From assembly GCA_963513935.1 (NCBI GenBank), contig OY740769.1, positions 38,033,120 through 38,097,119 on the forward strand: DNA of 64,000 bases, given 5' to 3'. Positions 22,480-34,444 of this stretch are shown one piece after another. A program made the position numbers and the translations under genes. Each line of letters begins with the position of its first letter. Within the stretch, counting starts at the first letter, position 1. Source of the DNA: Aphrophora alni (lineage: Eukaryota; Arthropoda; Insecta; Hemiptera; Aphrophoridae). The notes beneath the pieces are model-generated. The model had not been told where the DNA came from. It made no database searches and saw nothing but the letters and a program-made list of their open reading frames with translations.

Positions 22480-23015
22480 TTTTGGTCTTTTATGAATGGG
22501 ATGATTACAACATATTTATTAACACAATAAGTGTATTTTTAATAATATTTTTTTATATCCTTTAGATGCTTGTTGTAGCAATTTTAACTTCTTTATATGT
22601 TATATTATCTTGAAAAGTGAATTAGAATTGTGTTCACATTTCTGTTCTACATTAGGTTTATTTAATGATACTATAAACAAATATCGAAATATACAATACA
22701 CTATTCTTTAATTAAATTGACACTTATAACGAAACATGTGTTTTATAATGTTAATAGAAACATACGGTCATGTGACCTTTATAGTTATTTTTAATGTATT
22801 TTTCTACTATTTATATATATATGTCAATATTAGGGCATATCAATAACCAAGGCACTTTAAATTGACAAAATGTTTTATTAATTATAATTAGGGTTTATAA
22901 GCACAATTATGTGTGAAATTATTAATTTTTGTACAGTTATAGTAAAAATTATAAACAAAGTTTGATTGAAAAGTACCAATATAAAGATGGACCTTGTACA
23001 TGGTATAACTAAAAG
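22480..23015. other. Gene-free stretch
   Basis: AT-rich, nothing recognised. Confidence 0.4.
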
Positions 23016-23018
23016 TCC

Positions 23019-24375
23019 TTACATGTACATTACATTATATGTACATGTACTTACACTATTTGAATTCTCCGACAACACACAGTCTGTATAAACTCTTTTC
23101 TGGCACTGTCCACAAATTACGCTGTTGCATTTAATGCACTTGTACTGAGTTTTCCTGTCACTGTCTGGTGAGCACCTAGCACGCGTTTTTCTTTTCTGTA
23201 GGCGATCATCAGGCACACCTCCAACTACTGGAGCTTTGTTTTTAACAGAGGATCTTGTTGATATCGATCTTCAGGTCTCATGGAAGGTTAGGCACATCAG
23301 TGATTCTCCTTCGTAGACACAGTTGAATCGTGTGATTATTTATACAGTTGAATCAATGACTATGTTGGAACACTAAAATCCTTTTCTTTTTCGGGGAACC
23401 CTACTTCATCACTCCCTTTTCCTGTATATAATTATCCGTTGCATAAACACAAGGGTTTGGCATCACCCAAACACAATTCCTTGATACCATATTTTTTTGG
23501 GTTTTTTGGCATATAGACTCTGACACTACATCGTCCTTGAAAGGGAATTAGCATATCGTCGTGACATGCACTGAAGAACAGTACACAGCTTAGCTGTTAG
23601 AGATTTTTTTTTTTTAATATCTGAAATAGCAGCTGCTTTATCATTTGTCTGCTCATATGTTTGTGCATCGTCAAATATTAAGCACGCTATTAGTATGTTG
23701 TAGTATTTTACAGACATTGCAGCCCGGAAAGTTGGCTAGCTGAACTCATCCTTAGTGAAGAGAGACGTAATCCTTTCATTGTTTACCTTGAGAACTGAAG
23801 ATAGCATCAACAGTCCAATTAGAGCATTTATCTCTTCAACATTTGTATTATTGTAGTTACTTTTACTAGTTCCCAGTGCATGATTGTGATACACAAATGA
23901 TAACTTAACATTAGTGTTAACAAATAGTGTCAATATTTAGCAAATAATATCAGCATAAAAAAAAAGTTTCCCACACATCTTCCTTATTAGGCTCTTGCAG
24001 GACTTCTAATCCCTGGTAATCCAGTTCTTATTATATTTCGGGCAGGAGTCCTGCTGATATTTCCTGATATTTCTTGGTGAGGGAAAACTTTTGCAAGTAT
24101 TTGGAGATCCGTATTCATTTTTCTTCAGTCTTTCCAGGAAAAAAGGAGTAATTGGAACATTCTCAGCTACTGCATTTCTAATATTTGTCTCTTCTAACAT
24201 AACATCGTCTTTATTTGAACTGGCACTGAACGTATTTTCATACCATTCATCATCAGCGATAACATAATCCAGATCTGCTCATGCGTCATTCACTACAAAC
24301 CACCATCCAATTCATCTTCAACTTCCTTACAATCCAACAGTTGAGAGATTTTATCACTAAATTCTGAATTTTTGA
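23019..24375 (-). pseudogene. Second piggyBac-like transposase, internally deleted
   Basis: Minus-strand fragments in order are SEFSDKISQLLDCKEVEDEL (about 24370), DLDYVIADDEWYENTFS, MLEETNIRNAVAENVPITPF (24200), VEEINALIGLLMLSSVLKV with ITSLFTKDEFS (23850-23740), MSVKYYNILIACLIFDDAQT (23717), HDDMLIPFQGRC (first Asp region, about 23550), VRVYMPKNPKKYGIKELCLG, then YTGKGS. The parts carrying the second and third catalytic Asp are missing. After RRRITDVPNLP and APVVGGVPDD the tail is RARCSPDS-RKTQYKCIKCN and VICGQC, the cysteine-rich DNA-binding domain. It is a different subfamily from the copy at 17.5 kb and on the opposite strand. Confidence 0.9.
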
Positions 24376-24399
24376 TATTTACAGATCTACTACAACGAC

Positions 24400-24870
24400 A
24401 ATATATTATATTATACAAAACTAAAATAATTGGAATAAAAAACAATCCCTAATTGAAAAAAAAAATATACAAAACAACGTAAGCCAAAACATCTGGATCA
24501 ATGCCAAAACTACGGTAACTGAAACGCAAGGTATTGGTATGGTACTAACCATATTAAATAATAACGTCTTCAACTGTCAACCCCGTTAGTAAAAACTAGC
24601 TGACAATGTGCCTATGTGTGAGGGGTATGGGAGAGGGAAAGTATTGTGAGTAATGGCTGCCAAGGTCACTCTAGCCGGTATTAGAATATAAAAATACGAG
24701 TTTGTCAAATATAGCGATATTTCATTATAAGTGTTAAAAGATTGAGAATTGAGACACACAGAGTATATTAACAATATTAGAACAATTACATTGCTGTGTA
24801 GGATATGAAGTGAGGTTATAAAACCACACTGATTTAAAAAAATTGTGTATTTAAATTACACAAAGAAAGT
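24400..24870. other. Gene-free stretch
   Basis: AT-rich. TTAACACTTATAATG (minus strand, about 24725-24739) resembles the piggyBac end at 16751 and might be a decayed end of the second piggyBac; no partner found. Confidence 0.3.
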
Positions 24871-24874
24871 GTAA

Positions 24875-25640
24875 TTTCCCTCTCCCTGATCCCTTTTACT
24901 CTGGGAAGCAATGATGGAGGTAATCTTCTGATTGCTTCTTCATCAGCTCTGTTACTTTTGCTTTCACGCATCTAATGACTTGCAAAAGGGATACCTTTTA
25001 ATAATTTTTGATCTTTGGAAACAAAAAAATTCACAATTCACAGGGGACCTAATCAGGTGAGTACATTGAATTTTGCAACATAAAGATTAAGTGTTTCACT
25101 AAAAATGCCATAACAGACAGCATATTGATTGCCGCTGCAGTGTCCTTGTGATTACGTGATTACCCGTTCTTCCAGATTTAAGATTTTTTTCTTTACATCC
25201 ATTCACACGGGGTTGTAAAGACCCGCTTATTATAGTAGATCTATTTAACAGTTTGACCTTTAGGCACACTAGAAAAAAAAATCAATATTGCTTTGAATTT
25301 GGACTTGTTCATCCATGTGTTCTTTTCTCTTGGTGAATGGGGGGTGGAAGGGTTCCAATGCTTCAATTTTTTAGTTTTGGGATCATAATGAAAAAGGATT
25401 CTTCCACAAGTCATTATATTTATAATAAAGTTGCTATAATTTTCAATGTTTTCAGGATGTCAGCAAAAATGCTCTTTATAGTTTCCTCCTGTCCAAAAAT
25501 GAGGAGTCTCTATACCATCTTCAATTTTTTCCATGTTGAAGTTTTTGTGTAAAATCTGTCAGTGTCTTTATTGATGTCAACCAATTCAGCAACTGTTTGA
25601 ATGCTTGTGTCACTTTTTTTCTTCTAAATTCCATAGATTT
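24875..25640 (-). pseudogene. mariner transposase, broken
   Basis: On the minus strand the text follows a mariner transposase from its second third to its end, shifting frame several times: TSIQTVAELVDINKDT (about 25600), LFHYDPKTKKLKHWNPSTPH (25390), KNTWMNKSKFKAILIFF (25300), GQTVK-IYYNKRVF (25240), IWKNG (25180), NMLSVMAFLVKHLIFMLQNS and MYSPD-VPCELF (25120-25050), then KGYPF and EDYL-HCFPEWKK-like residues near 24900. The D of the LHxDNAPAH block has decayed. No terminal repeats identified. At least five frame changes or stops. Confidence 0.85.
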
Positions 25641-25649
25641 TTAGTGTTT

Positions 25650-28470
25650 GTTTTTGATATATGAGGATGACCAGAACGCGAATAATCATTTATCATTTCC
25701 CTTTCCTGCTTAAATTTTTTTAATCTATTAAAAACCTGAATACTGTATGTGAGTTTTTTCAAAATATTATATGTTTCTATAAAGCATTTTACAGGTTATA
25801 TGAACATTGACATGGAGCTATTACTCTGATGGAGCTCAGATAGTATAGTCATTTCGAACAAAGGCTAATGAACTGTTGTTTGCAAATTTTTGAAAATTTA
25901 ACAGTAGATGGAGGAGAGAGTGCATTGCTCACTGATGCCAAGGTCTCAGATAAGCAGCAAGACATTCAGTTTGGTTATAGCTACATCTTGTAGCAACTGA
26001 CTTCAGACTGCCTGCAAGTCAATATCTGCTGCATAATTAACTAGTTTCAAGGCACTTTTCCGATTATGATTATTGAATGAAAATTATCCACATTAATAGC
26101 GGTTAAATTAATGGATGTGGTGTAATGTACAGTTTTTCGTAGACATATTTCAAGTTGTATTACATTTATTGTACAATACTACATAACTCTTTATTTTAAA
26201 AATAACTTCATCACCTTGTCGAAAGTAATTTCGTGATACTCTGCATTTTTATGTGTTATTAAACAATCACAATTAAAAATAGACCTTTTATTGTCTTTAT
26301 AATTTTTGTTTTTGAACAAACAGGCATTTTGTCCAGTTAAATGGTTGTATAGATTCAGCCCTGTAGTCTTAATGGCATGTTTTATGTTCACTTCTTTAAG
26401 GTGCTTTTCAGTCTAATCATTAGTTATTTGTATGGATGTGAAACAAATATGTTTTAATTCTGTATGTAATGTAATTATTTTTTAGCCTTTACTAAAACAA
26501 TTATTTTTATCAATTTATTAGTTTATTTTCAATAATGAAAGTGATTTTATGGTGTAATGTTACAATATGTAAGTTATTGCTGAAATTCAATTAGCAGTTT
26601 CTATAAGACTGACATTGGCCTTGCATGTGTGATGCCTTTGTTTTATACCAAAGTTTAGCTTAGGAAATTTATAAATATTTTATTAGTAGCTTATCATTTT
26701 TATTTGGTTATTTTTATACCTTTGAAATAATAAATAAATAAATATCATAGTCAGTATAATATGTTAAATGTTGAAGGTACAATTTTATAACGTCAATCAA
26801 AACTTATTAGTAGCAGCATATTTTAAGTGATACATTGTCCCTTCCAGTGATATGCTTTTTTGAGTATTTGATGACCTATTTTTTTTTAAAGTGTAATAAA
26901 TTGAAAAATAATCATTGTAATAATTAATTGTATAATTTTAATCAGAAATTTCTATATAACATTAGTTGTAATTTTTTTGTGAGTGGGCCTACCATTTGAT
27001 TAACATGTTTTTTTTTTTTTTTGGCTAAAAAATAAATCAATAATAATCCTGTCCAAGAAATAAGTGAAAAATGGATATTTCCAATATAAATGGTTAAAAA
27101 TTGATAAGAAAAGACTGGCAACTTATGGATTGTTAAAGAAAATATACTTTTGGGTTATCTTGAATTATTCAAACAATTTCTACCAAGAAAGCGCATCAGA
27201 AGTAGAGAATAAACATAAGTTATAAAATAATAAATACAAGCTAAGACAATTTAACCAAAAGTATATTTTTGAAATAGTATTAAGTAATATAACATACTGT
27301 GGAATTTAATATAGGCTAATTGACTTAAGATTGCCATAATTTAAAGTTATGTTATTGTTACAAATTTTAATATTAGAAAACAAAAACATATCCTTAAACA
27401 TTGTGCTGATAACTAAATTCCACTTAAATGTTTATTTGTGTTTTAATTATTTAAACTTTAATTATTCATGGGAGTCACACACACTCTTGTTCCTTTGTAT
27501 TTCCCCTTCGTAAGTCTAGTAAACATAAATTAAAAAATTATATTGTGATAGCACATTTTTTAAAGTTTTAAATATATATTTAATAACTACCACGCTTATG
27601 CTTGAGGATATTAAAAAAAAAAATCACTTAGTACACAAAAAATTCTCAATAAATTCTTAAAAATCCATCTGAAATTTGATTAAACCTAAAATTAATCCAT
27701 CATAGATAGATCTCTTACCAAATCTAAAACTTAAATGATCTCTATTTGAATGATAAAAATGGCAGTAATAGGTCATAATATTATTCTTGATTAAAAGTAA
27801 ATGGTAAACCTCATAAAATATTGCTTTCAACATTGTGCCGAGTTGATAATTAAGTCAATTTTAAATGTAAAACTTGAAATGTTTTTAAACCAATAAGGAA
27901 CATGATTTTTTAGGCTAATAAAGGTTTTTAACGATGTGTGAAAAAAAGCACTGAATTTATTATTATTAGCATTTGTGAAATTGATGTTCATCTAAGTAAG
28001 TTTAATATTCTGTCAATATGATATATTGTTCTTGTTTGTAAAAATAAATCTTTTTATATTGTTCAAATAAATCTTAATCTATTCGGTTTCCATGATATAT
28101 ATTTTATTTCATCGGGAAAAATTAAATTTATTCAACAAATTTTATTTACGTTGTTAGTTTTGCATATGTAATGATAAAACAATATGAAAAATTTGTAGCA
28201 ATGACTTAAAGATAAAGTTCCTCCAAAAAATTAATGAAGTTTACAATGTAGGCTAATAGGTAAAAGTTTCTCGATCATCTAGCAGCTACTGTTATCAGGT
28301 TGATTAAAACTGCTGCTAGATCGCAACTGGGAAGCTTTTGCATGGTAAAATGTAAACATTATTGTTTTAGAAAAAGTAAACATTGCAAAGACTATAATCA
28401 AATGTTTATGCCATTAGATAGTTAAAACAATACTATAAAATTATTTTCAATCCTTTCATTCTACAATTGT
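25650..28470. other. Gene-free stretch
   Basis: Long AT-rich stretch. A GC-richer patch at 25800-26040 has no recognised frame. T and A tracts at 26880, 27008 and 27609. No gene, RNA or repeat recognised. Confidence 0.4.
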
Positions 28471-28477
28471 GAAAGTC

Positions 28478-28750
28478 TACTTTCAGCAGGATGGTGATAC
28501 AGCTCATATGTGTCTGGCACTTTTGTACAATGTGTCTGCGGACAAAACCATTTTCCCTCAAAGGTATCCGGACCTTTCTTTGTCTTGATTATTTTCTCTA
28601 GGATGATATGGAAAACTCAGTGTATCAAACAATCCTCATGTAATTGATCTTAAAAGATGTCCACATATATACAATTGGAATGTTGGATGATAATATATAC
28701 CAAACATAGTTCACTGTGTTGAGAACTGTTTAGGGACTTGAGGGAAATAG
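28478..28750 (+). pseudogene. DDE transposase C-terminal fragment (Tc3/mariner-like)
   Basis: YFQQDGDTAHMCLALLYNVS at 28478 corresponds to the second catalytic block (FQQDGATAH). It is followed by PQRYPDLSLS (block SPDLSPCDYFLW), NPHVIDLKRCP (family P..I..LK.RI) and, in another frame, YIPNIVHCVENCLG near 28695 (family IP...L..V..N). It is broken and lacks the N-terminus. The family is the same as the minus-strand remnant at 32.7-33.4 kb. Confidence 0.7.
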
Positions 28751-28984
28751 TTTCAACATTTCCTGTAACTATCTGATCATATTCTGTAACTACATGATCA
28801 TAGGTATAGCTAATTTAACTATTTTTTGTATTTTCAGCAATATAATAACCAAATTAATGTAGAGCCTGTTTGATCCCTGTATATTTTTATTCAACCATGA
28901 AAATATTTCTTGGTACATTAAAAACAATTTTTTTTCATTTTTGGAGAACTACAATTCTAAACTCATTCACTGACTGGTCTTCAA

Positions 28985-29066
28985 TACAGAATAGTATAGA
29001 ATACTGTACTGACGGATCTTGTACTAACTTCGGTCCAGGGGCAGAAATATATGGGAGTTTCATGTT
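28985..29066 (+). pseudogene. RNase H start of a non-LTR retrotransposon
   Basis: IEYCTDGSCTNFGPGAEIYG matches the first strand of retrotransposon RNase H (I.IYTDGSK...GTGAGVYG), including the catalytic Asp. The rest is lost after about 25 codons. Confidence 0.75.
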
Positions 29067-29079
29067 GACAATATATTAT

Positions 29080-29690
29080 ACTCAGTTTTCAGTCTCTTTC
29101 TTAATTTTTTTTTGCGTACCCTTTTTTCCTTAACATATGACTCTTTTTTTTTCAATATTGTACAAATAAACTATTTTCTTTATTTTTAAAACAAAGACAG
29201 TCCCCAAAGTATAATTACATAATTTTGTAACAATGAATATAAATAATATATTATAGGTACTGAAATTTGAATTATTCGCCTAATACTGAGATAGTATGTA
29301 AAAATATTTATCCATACTTCTAGTCTATATAGTTTTAACAAATTCACTCTATTTATACAGAAATTGTGCAATATAAGAAGTAAGAGAAAAGGGTAAGGGA
29401 ATTGGGGTATTCCTTTTAAATGTATCACCTCCCAGTTACCCTTTGCTGAAAAATGAAAGTACACTCTTTCCAACAAAGATGTCTAGTCTGTACTTGCAAA
29501 GGAAAAGTACAACATACTTTGCAAACAGTTTCCAGGAGAACTTAGTTGATACATAATAGACTATTTCAATGAATGCCATGTAAGCAAATTGATTGAAACA
29601 GTGTGGGTGGTGGATTATTATTTTTTTATTATTAAGACTAGGGAGAGTGTTTTAAAAGCCTCCTGCACTGCGACCTAATTAGATCTTTTG
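29080..29690. other. Gene-free stretch
   Basis: AT-rich, nothing recognised. Confidence 0.4.
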
Positions 29691-29709
29691 TGCCCCCCTC
29701 TTGTTGGAC

Positions 29710-30025
29710 TCAGGAGAGATCTATGTCTTTGACAAAATTGATCAGACCCCTGGTCGGGAGGTTTAGTAATTCTTCTTCCAAAATGAAGATAAATTCTAGA
29801 AATTTATGTCTTTTTTGGCATAAGGCCGGGCACTCCATGATGATGTGTTCCATGCGTTCCACCTCTTCACCACAGTACCTGCAAGTATCATCGTCCACCA
29901 GGCCCATCTTACTTAAGTGATACCTGCAATGGATATGTCCTGTTAGTATACCACAGAGGAGTTTTAGCTCTCTTCTGCTTAGGTTTAGCACTTCCTTCCC
30001 TCTCTGTGGGTGGTGGATGGTGTTA
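29710..30025 (-). pseudogene. Jockey-like ORF2 C-terminus
   Basis: Minus-strand frame LNLSRRELKLLCGILTGHIH, then CRYHLSKMGLVDDDT, the knuckle CRYCGEEVERMEHIIMECPA, and a tail ending at a stop at 29710. This is the segment after RNase H in jockey-type elements (L.R..L..LTG..LTGH....HL..MGL..DD.CR.C.EE.E...H.L..CP). The frame is intact over 93 codons from a non-ATG start, so this copy is relatively young, but reverse transcriptase and endonuclease are absent. Confidence 0.85.
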
Positions 30026-30799
30026 CATATGGCAAATTTTAAATATTAAAATGTTTTTACAATAATTAAGTGATTTTATAAATTTTATCAAATATCTAAA
30101 TTTCTGTTAAACATTAGAAACTCTTATGAATATAAAGAGACCAAAAGTGGATAATTTTCAAATATTGAGTATAAGATCTTAATATAATACTTCAATAGTA
30201 AGGAAAAACAATACAAAAATAAACACTTGTCTTAAGGTTATACATATATTCAATTTTGTAGTAATATTACATATATGACAATAAAACTTTCAGTGCAATG
30301 TGAATATCATTAAGGATAATCCAAAATAATTTGATGATACGAAAATAACAGACAAGTCTCATTCTAGTTGTGACAACAAAGCCTTTAATGGACATTTCTA
30401 ACAATAATGATTGAAACTTAACAATAGTATACTCTATGTGGAATACTTTGGAATGTGGAAAGGAAGCCATTGGCACCATTCGTAAACATAAATAGTATAA
30501 TTATATACTTACGATGTAATTACATCAGTAAAAAAACCTCATGGACTAACTGTAGCATGAGAAATATATATAAACAATTATAGAAAAATATAAGTATAGC
30601 TCTGAAAAAATGCACAACTCTGTATTCCACGCATAAATCATGGCAATACTGGAATGTGCACAACTGTACTTAGCTAAAGGATATACCAATGAGTATTTCA
30701 TTATCAGGTCGGACAGTTAGGTTTCTATAAAGTTTGTAAGCTCACACGGACACTATTCATCACCAGTGTGGGATTGTCGCCGGAACTTAACTAAGCTTT

Positions 30800-30990
30800 T
30801 GACTCAAAACCAGGTAAAACTTAGCTAGATAACAGGTCACAGAGGATACGAAGAAAACGAAAAGGCAGATAAAGTAGCAAACATGGGACCAAGAGATCCT
30901 TCATTGGCCCAGAGTCTGTATGCGGAATAACTAAAGCCGTAGCAAAAGATAATCTAAAACAATGGCTAAACATTAAATGGTTTATATAAG
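30800..30990 (+). pseudogene. RNase H end of a non-LTR retrotransposon
   Basis: ITGHRGYEENEKADKVANMG at about 30829 is the last catalytic helix of RNase H (V.GH.G..GNE.AD.LA..G). One frameshift later comes FIGPESVCGITKAVAKDNLK and QWLNIKW, the linker typical of jockey-like ORF2. It has the same strand as the RNase H start at 28985; the two may be remains of one element. Confidence 0.8.
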
Positions 30991-30999
30991 ATTATAGGT

Positions 31000-31645
31000 G
31001 TTTGAAAAGTAATTAGTACTGAACTGCAAATGAAAAAGGCTGAACTGGATTATTTGTAGCTTTTCTCAATGTGTTAATATTTTCAAGATTGTTACAAGGT
31101 GAATTACACCTACAATAATTATAAGTACTTTATTCTTTCAAAGCTAAATACAAGTATATCTAAATCCATTTGTACAACCTCATTCCTAATCCTGTGCATC
31201 TTTTATTCTTATAAGAAATCTCATTTTCTGTGCTTGTATTCACATTTCTTCTTTATTTTAAGATGCTCCAAACTTCATACCCATTTATAATTTATCGGGA
31301 CTGAAATCATTTTGTAGAATTTCATTTCGCTTTCTTTTCTTGAAACTTTGATATATACAGTAGTTCATATGCTGCTGAACTTGTTGAACTTTTATTCAAG
31401 TAGTTGCTGTAATAACTTTTTAGGTCGTAGTCAAGATAGAGTGTTGTACTTCTTTCATCATTGTATTAGTGATGACTATTTTAGTTTTTATTGATGTTTT
31501 ACCTATAAAAGGCAGTTTTTTTTCTTTCTTTTTTTTTCCAAGAGAAATGGCCATTTCTCTAAAAAAAACAATAACTTTGGCTTTTATATAATATATTATA
31601 CAGCATGTACATAAATGGCTGAAGCTAATCTCCAGTAACTTTTTG
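31000..31645. other. Gene-free stretch
   Basis: AT-rich, nothing recognised. Confidence 0.4.
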
Positions 31646-31649
31646 TTAT

Positions 31650-31750
31650 TGGTGAAAAACCTTTTAGTCATCATCACCTGATAAAAAAGAAAAGATAAAA
31701 TAAAGACTCCTAGCCCTTGAATACTTTATTATAGGTCAGAGTGAAAGGAG
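31650..31750 (-). repeat. Dispersed repeat family 2, partial copy
   Basis: GGTGAAAAACCTTTTAGTCA and TAAAATAAAGACTCCTAGCC, with the next CTTGAATAC, parallel 34172-34250 (GGCGAAAAACCTCTCGGGCA; CATAAAATAAAGATCCTCAA). Confidence 0.6.
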
Positions 31751-32519
31751 AAAAAGAATATCTTTTTCTTTGGCTCCCTAGAGGCTACGGTACATATTGA
31801 GAATAATTTGATCCAACATCATTAGAGGTAAATTTGATAAAAATGGAATTTTATATTTTGGTCTTTATGGCAACTACCTCAAAGTATAAGTTATCAAACA
31901 AATGAAAAAAAAAAAGCACTAAACTTAAAATGTGGCCAAACTAACAAAATTTGAACAATATCTGTTGATCAGGTAAATTCAAAATGGATATTTCCACAAA
32001 AAACTTGACATCACATAACTTTCTCTAAACTAGCATACACAAGACAGTAAAAATGGTACACACAATGTTTCATTCATCAATATTGTTGTGTATATTTCAT
32101 TTCTATAAATAATTTTAATTATAAAGTATGTTTTACCAAGATGAATACAGAATGTAAAATAAGTCCTAATAGACATGTCTAACATTTAAACCGCTTTAGA
32201 CATAAACTTCCACCATACCTATTATAATCTTTTGTGGCTTTTTATAGCAATAAAAAAAATCTTACCCTCCTTCTTTAAAGCGAGCAACTTTGAAGTGACA
32301 TTTTATTGAGAAAGTTTATTTAAAAGAAAAATAATACCTAGAAAAAATTTCGAACACTTAACCAAAGTTACAGCCAAAATTATGACTGTAATGCCAAAAC
32401 TTGTAGCATACCGGTAGTTAAATTAGGGATATAAGTTATTTTTTAATCTAACAAGTGCTCGTTTGACCTTGATTGGTTTGGAACGCTTTATAAAAAAATT
32501 TAATAAAACAACATAAAAG

Positions 32520-32700
32520 TAAGGCCCCTAGCCATTGAATTCTGTAATAGAATCAGGGTCGGAATATAACAAGAGTTGGTCTAAAGGGACCTGGTAGGAA
32601 AGATGAGAGGGATTTAACCCAAGACTACATGAAAAAAGGTGTAGATCCAGCTGTTTCCTAGAGATTGCCAGGCCCGTACTCATAGTGAACCCCCGAGTGT
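32520..32700 (-). repeat. Dispersed repeat family 2, copy abutting a transposase
   Basis: Shares CCTAGCCATTGAATTCTGTA-like, GATTTAACCCAAGACTACAT and GTGTAGATCCAGC with 34217-34420 and 3665-3770. Its right boundary falls where homology of the neighbouring transposase stops (about 32700), as if the repeat had inserted into the gene. The open frame at 32528-32827 is therefore a chimera of both. Confidence 0.7.
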
Positions 32701-33430
32701 AACGGTCATAGTATGGTATTGCTCTGTTATGTTGTAACCAAATGTTTGCTGTTCCCTGTCCAAACATGATTTGGAGTTCCATCATGATCTGATTGACAGG
32801 CATCTCCAAATATATAACAGAGTTCAAATATCTATCAATTATAAATAATCCAACTGACTGCTTGTTAACAAATCTTGCCCAAACAAATTATTATTTTTTT
32901 AAAGAATATTGCGTATGAGTCTAAATATACCAATGTGGATTTTTATCTGTCCCGTAAAAACAATTGTTTATATTCACAGTACCTTTTGTAATGAAAGTAA
33001 CCTCATCACTACTAATTATTCTATTTATAAACAAGTTTGTCTCTAGCTTACTCATCATGATTTCACAAAATTTAACCCTATGGTCAAAGTAATCTTCACT
33101 CACCTCTTGTACTAGACTTTAAAAGGTTTAAAATTATTAACTTGAAGTATATATTTTACCAAAGCTTGGCTGATGTACTCCAAAGTATTGATAAGTGAGG
33201 ATTTTCAAGGAAGTACTGCATAGATGAAGGACATTTGAATTTTTTTCATCAATTGAAGAGGTCTCCTCTGACCTTGGTTTGCTTTATACATTATGTTTCT
33301 TATTGAACTGTTGGACTATCCTTGCCAATCCACAACTCGATATTAGATTGATGTGGTTTGAAAACTCATCATAAGTTTGCAACCTCACTATATGATCTTA
33401 TCCGACAGTAATCTCTCATCATCAAAACAA
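32700..33430 (-). pseudogene. DDE transposase, N-terminal two thirds (Tc3/mariner-like)
   Basis: Minus-strand pieces in order are NPHLSILWSTSAKLW (about 33200), VNNFKPFKVK, DYFDHRVKFCEIMMSKLET (33100), INRIISSDEVTFITKGTVNI (33030; first catalytic Asp in the SDE triplet), NNCFYGTDKNPHW (32950), VWARFVNKQSVGLFIID (32880), YLNSVIYLEMPVNQIMMELQ and TANIWLQHNRAIPYYDR (32770; family FQQDGAPPHY, Asp changed to Asn). This is the insect transposase type with the block D.DRR..FCE.M...... Homology ends at a family 2 repeat. Confidence 0.85.
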
Positions 33431-33439
33431 TTATCTATT

Positions 33440-34165
33440 CAAACTCAGAACTTCCATATTAAAAGAATATAACTAGGACCAAAAAACATAAACTTGAAGC
33501 AAATCTTTGAGATGAGAGCCTAGGCCATCAACTGAATGGGAGACCAGAAAGTGCAAAGTTTGTATCTAAAAATCAGGAAAAATTAATCTACGTTTGGAAA
33601 TCTCAAAACATGCTGGTTCAGTTTACTAAAAAAAGAAGCAAATGAATATAAATAATTTACTGTTGTCTTTATTTTTGTTGTTCTTAAAAATAGCTGTAGG
33701 AAGCAGAAAACTTCAAATCAGTCTTTTCAATGTTAAATTTTCCCCACCATCCTGCTCCCAACAAAGTACTTGACAAATCCTCAAGTTAAGCCTATACTTA
33801 AAAACTTTACGAATTTTGCCCTGTAATTTTGATTAGGGGTGTCTAGAGACTCTCTTTAGATGAATATATTTTCACATGATATAAAATGTTTGGTTTACCA
33901 CTGATTTCTTTAGATAATTTTTTTTTTTTTTTTTAATATCTAACAGATAAAAAATGAATTTAAAATGAAAAATAATGTTTAGCTTTCTTGCTTTTTTAAA
34001 AAATATTAAAATATATTTACTTTATAACAATGTTTTAAAATTATTGGTATATATAAAACAATAGAAATAAAACAAATACCATTCCACAGCGTCTTTTCTT
34101 CTTATCCTTGGGAAAACATTTTTCAGATAGTATTGTAAATGACACCCATAATTTTTTGCTTGTTG
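33440..34165. other. Gene-free stretch
   Basis: AT-rich with a T tract near 33920-33934. No gene recognised. Confidence 0.4.
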
Positions 34166-34440
34166 TCTAACGGCGAAAAACCTCTCGGGCATCATTGCTT
34201 TATAAAAAAAAGGAAGAAAAGAGCATAAAATAAAGATCCTCAAATACTCTAATAGCAACAGCGTTGGAAAAGAACAAGAATTGGCCAAGAGAGACCAGAT
34301 AGAAAAGATGAAAGAGCAGGATCTAACCCAAGGCTACACGACAACATGTGTAGATTCAGCAGGGACTCTTGGATTGCCAACCCTGTATCACCTGTATATA
34401 GCGAGCTCCTGAGGGGTATAAATTTTCTGTCTTCTAAGTC
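34165..34440 (-). repeat. Dispersed repeat family 2, longest copy
   Basis: About 275 bases aligning with the copies at 31650, 32520 and 3665; all four copies are in the same orientation. Landmarks are CATAAAATAAAG, AAAGATGAAAGAGCAGGATC, TAACCCAAGGCTACACGAC, TGTGTAGATTCAGC and GGATTGCCAACCC. Protein translation of either strand is not conserved among copies. Confidence 0.75.
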
Positions 34441-34444
34441 AGTA

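Noticed and set aside
25240..25640. 71-codon plus-strand frame at 25337-25552 as a gene
   Set aside because: It is the antisense of the mariner remnant, whose minus-strand blocks are clear.
32528..32827. Apparently intact 99-codon gene on the minus strand
   Set aside because: It is a chimera of a transposase end and a family 2 repeat; protein similarity stops at the repeat boundary.
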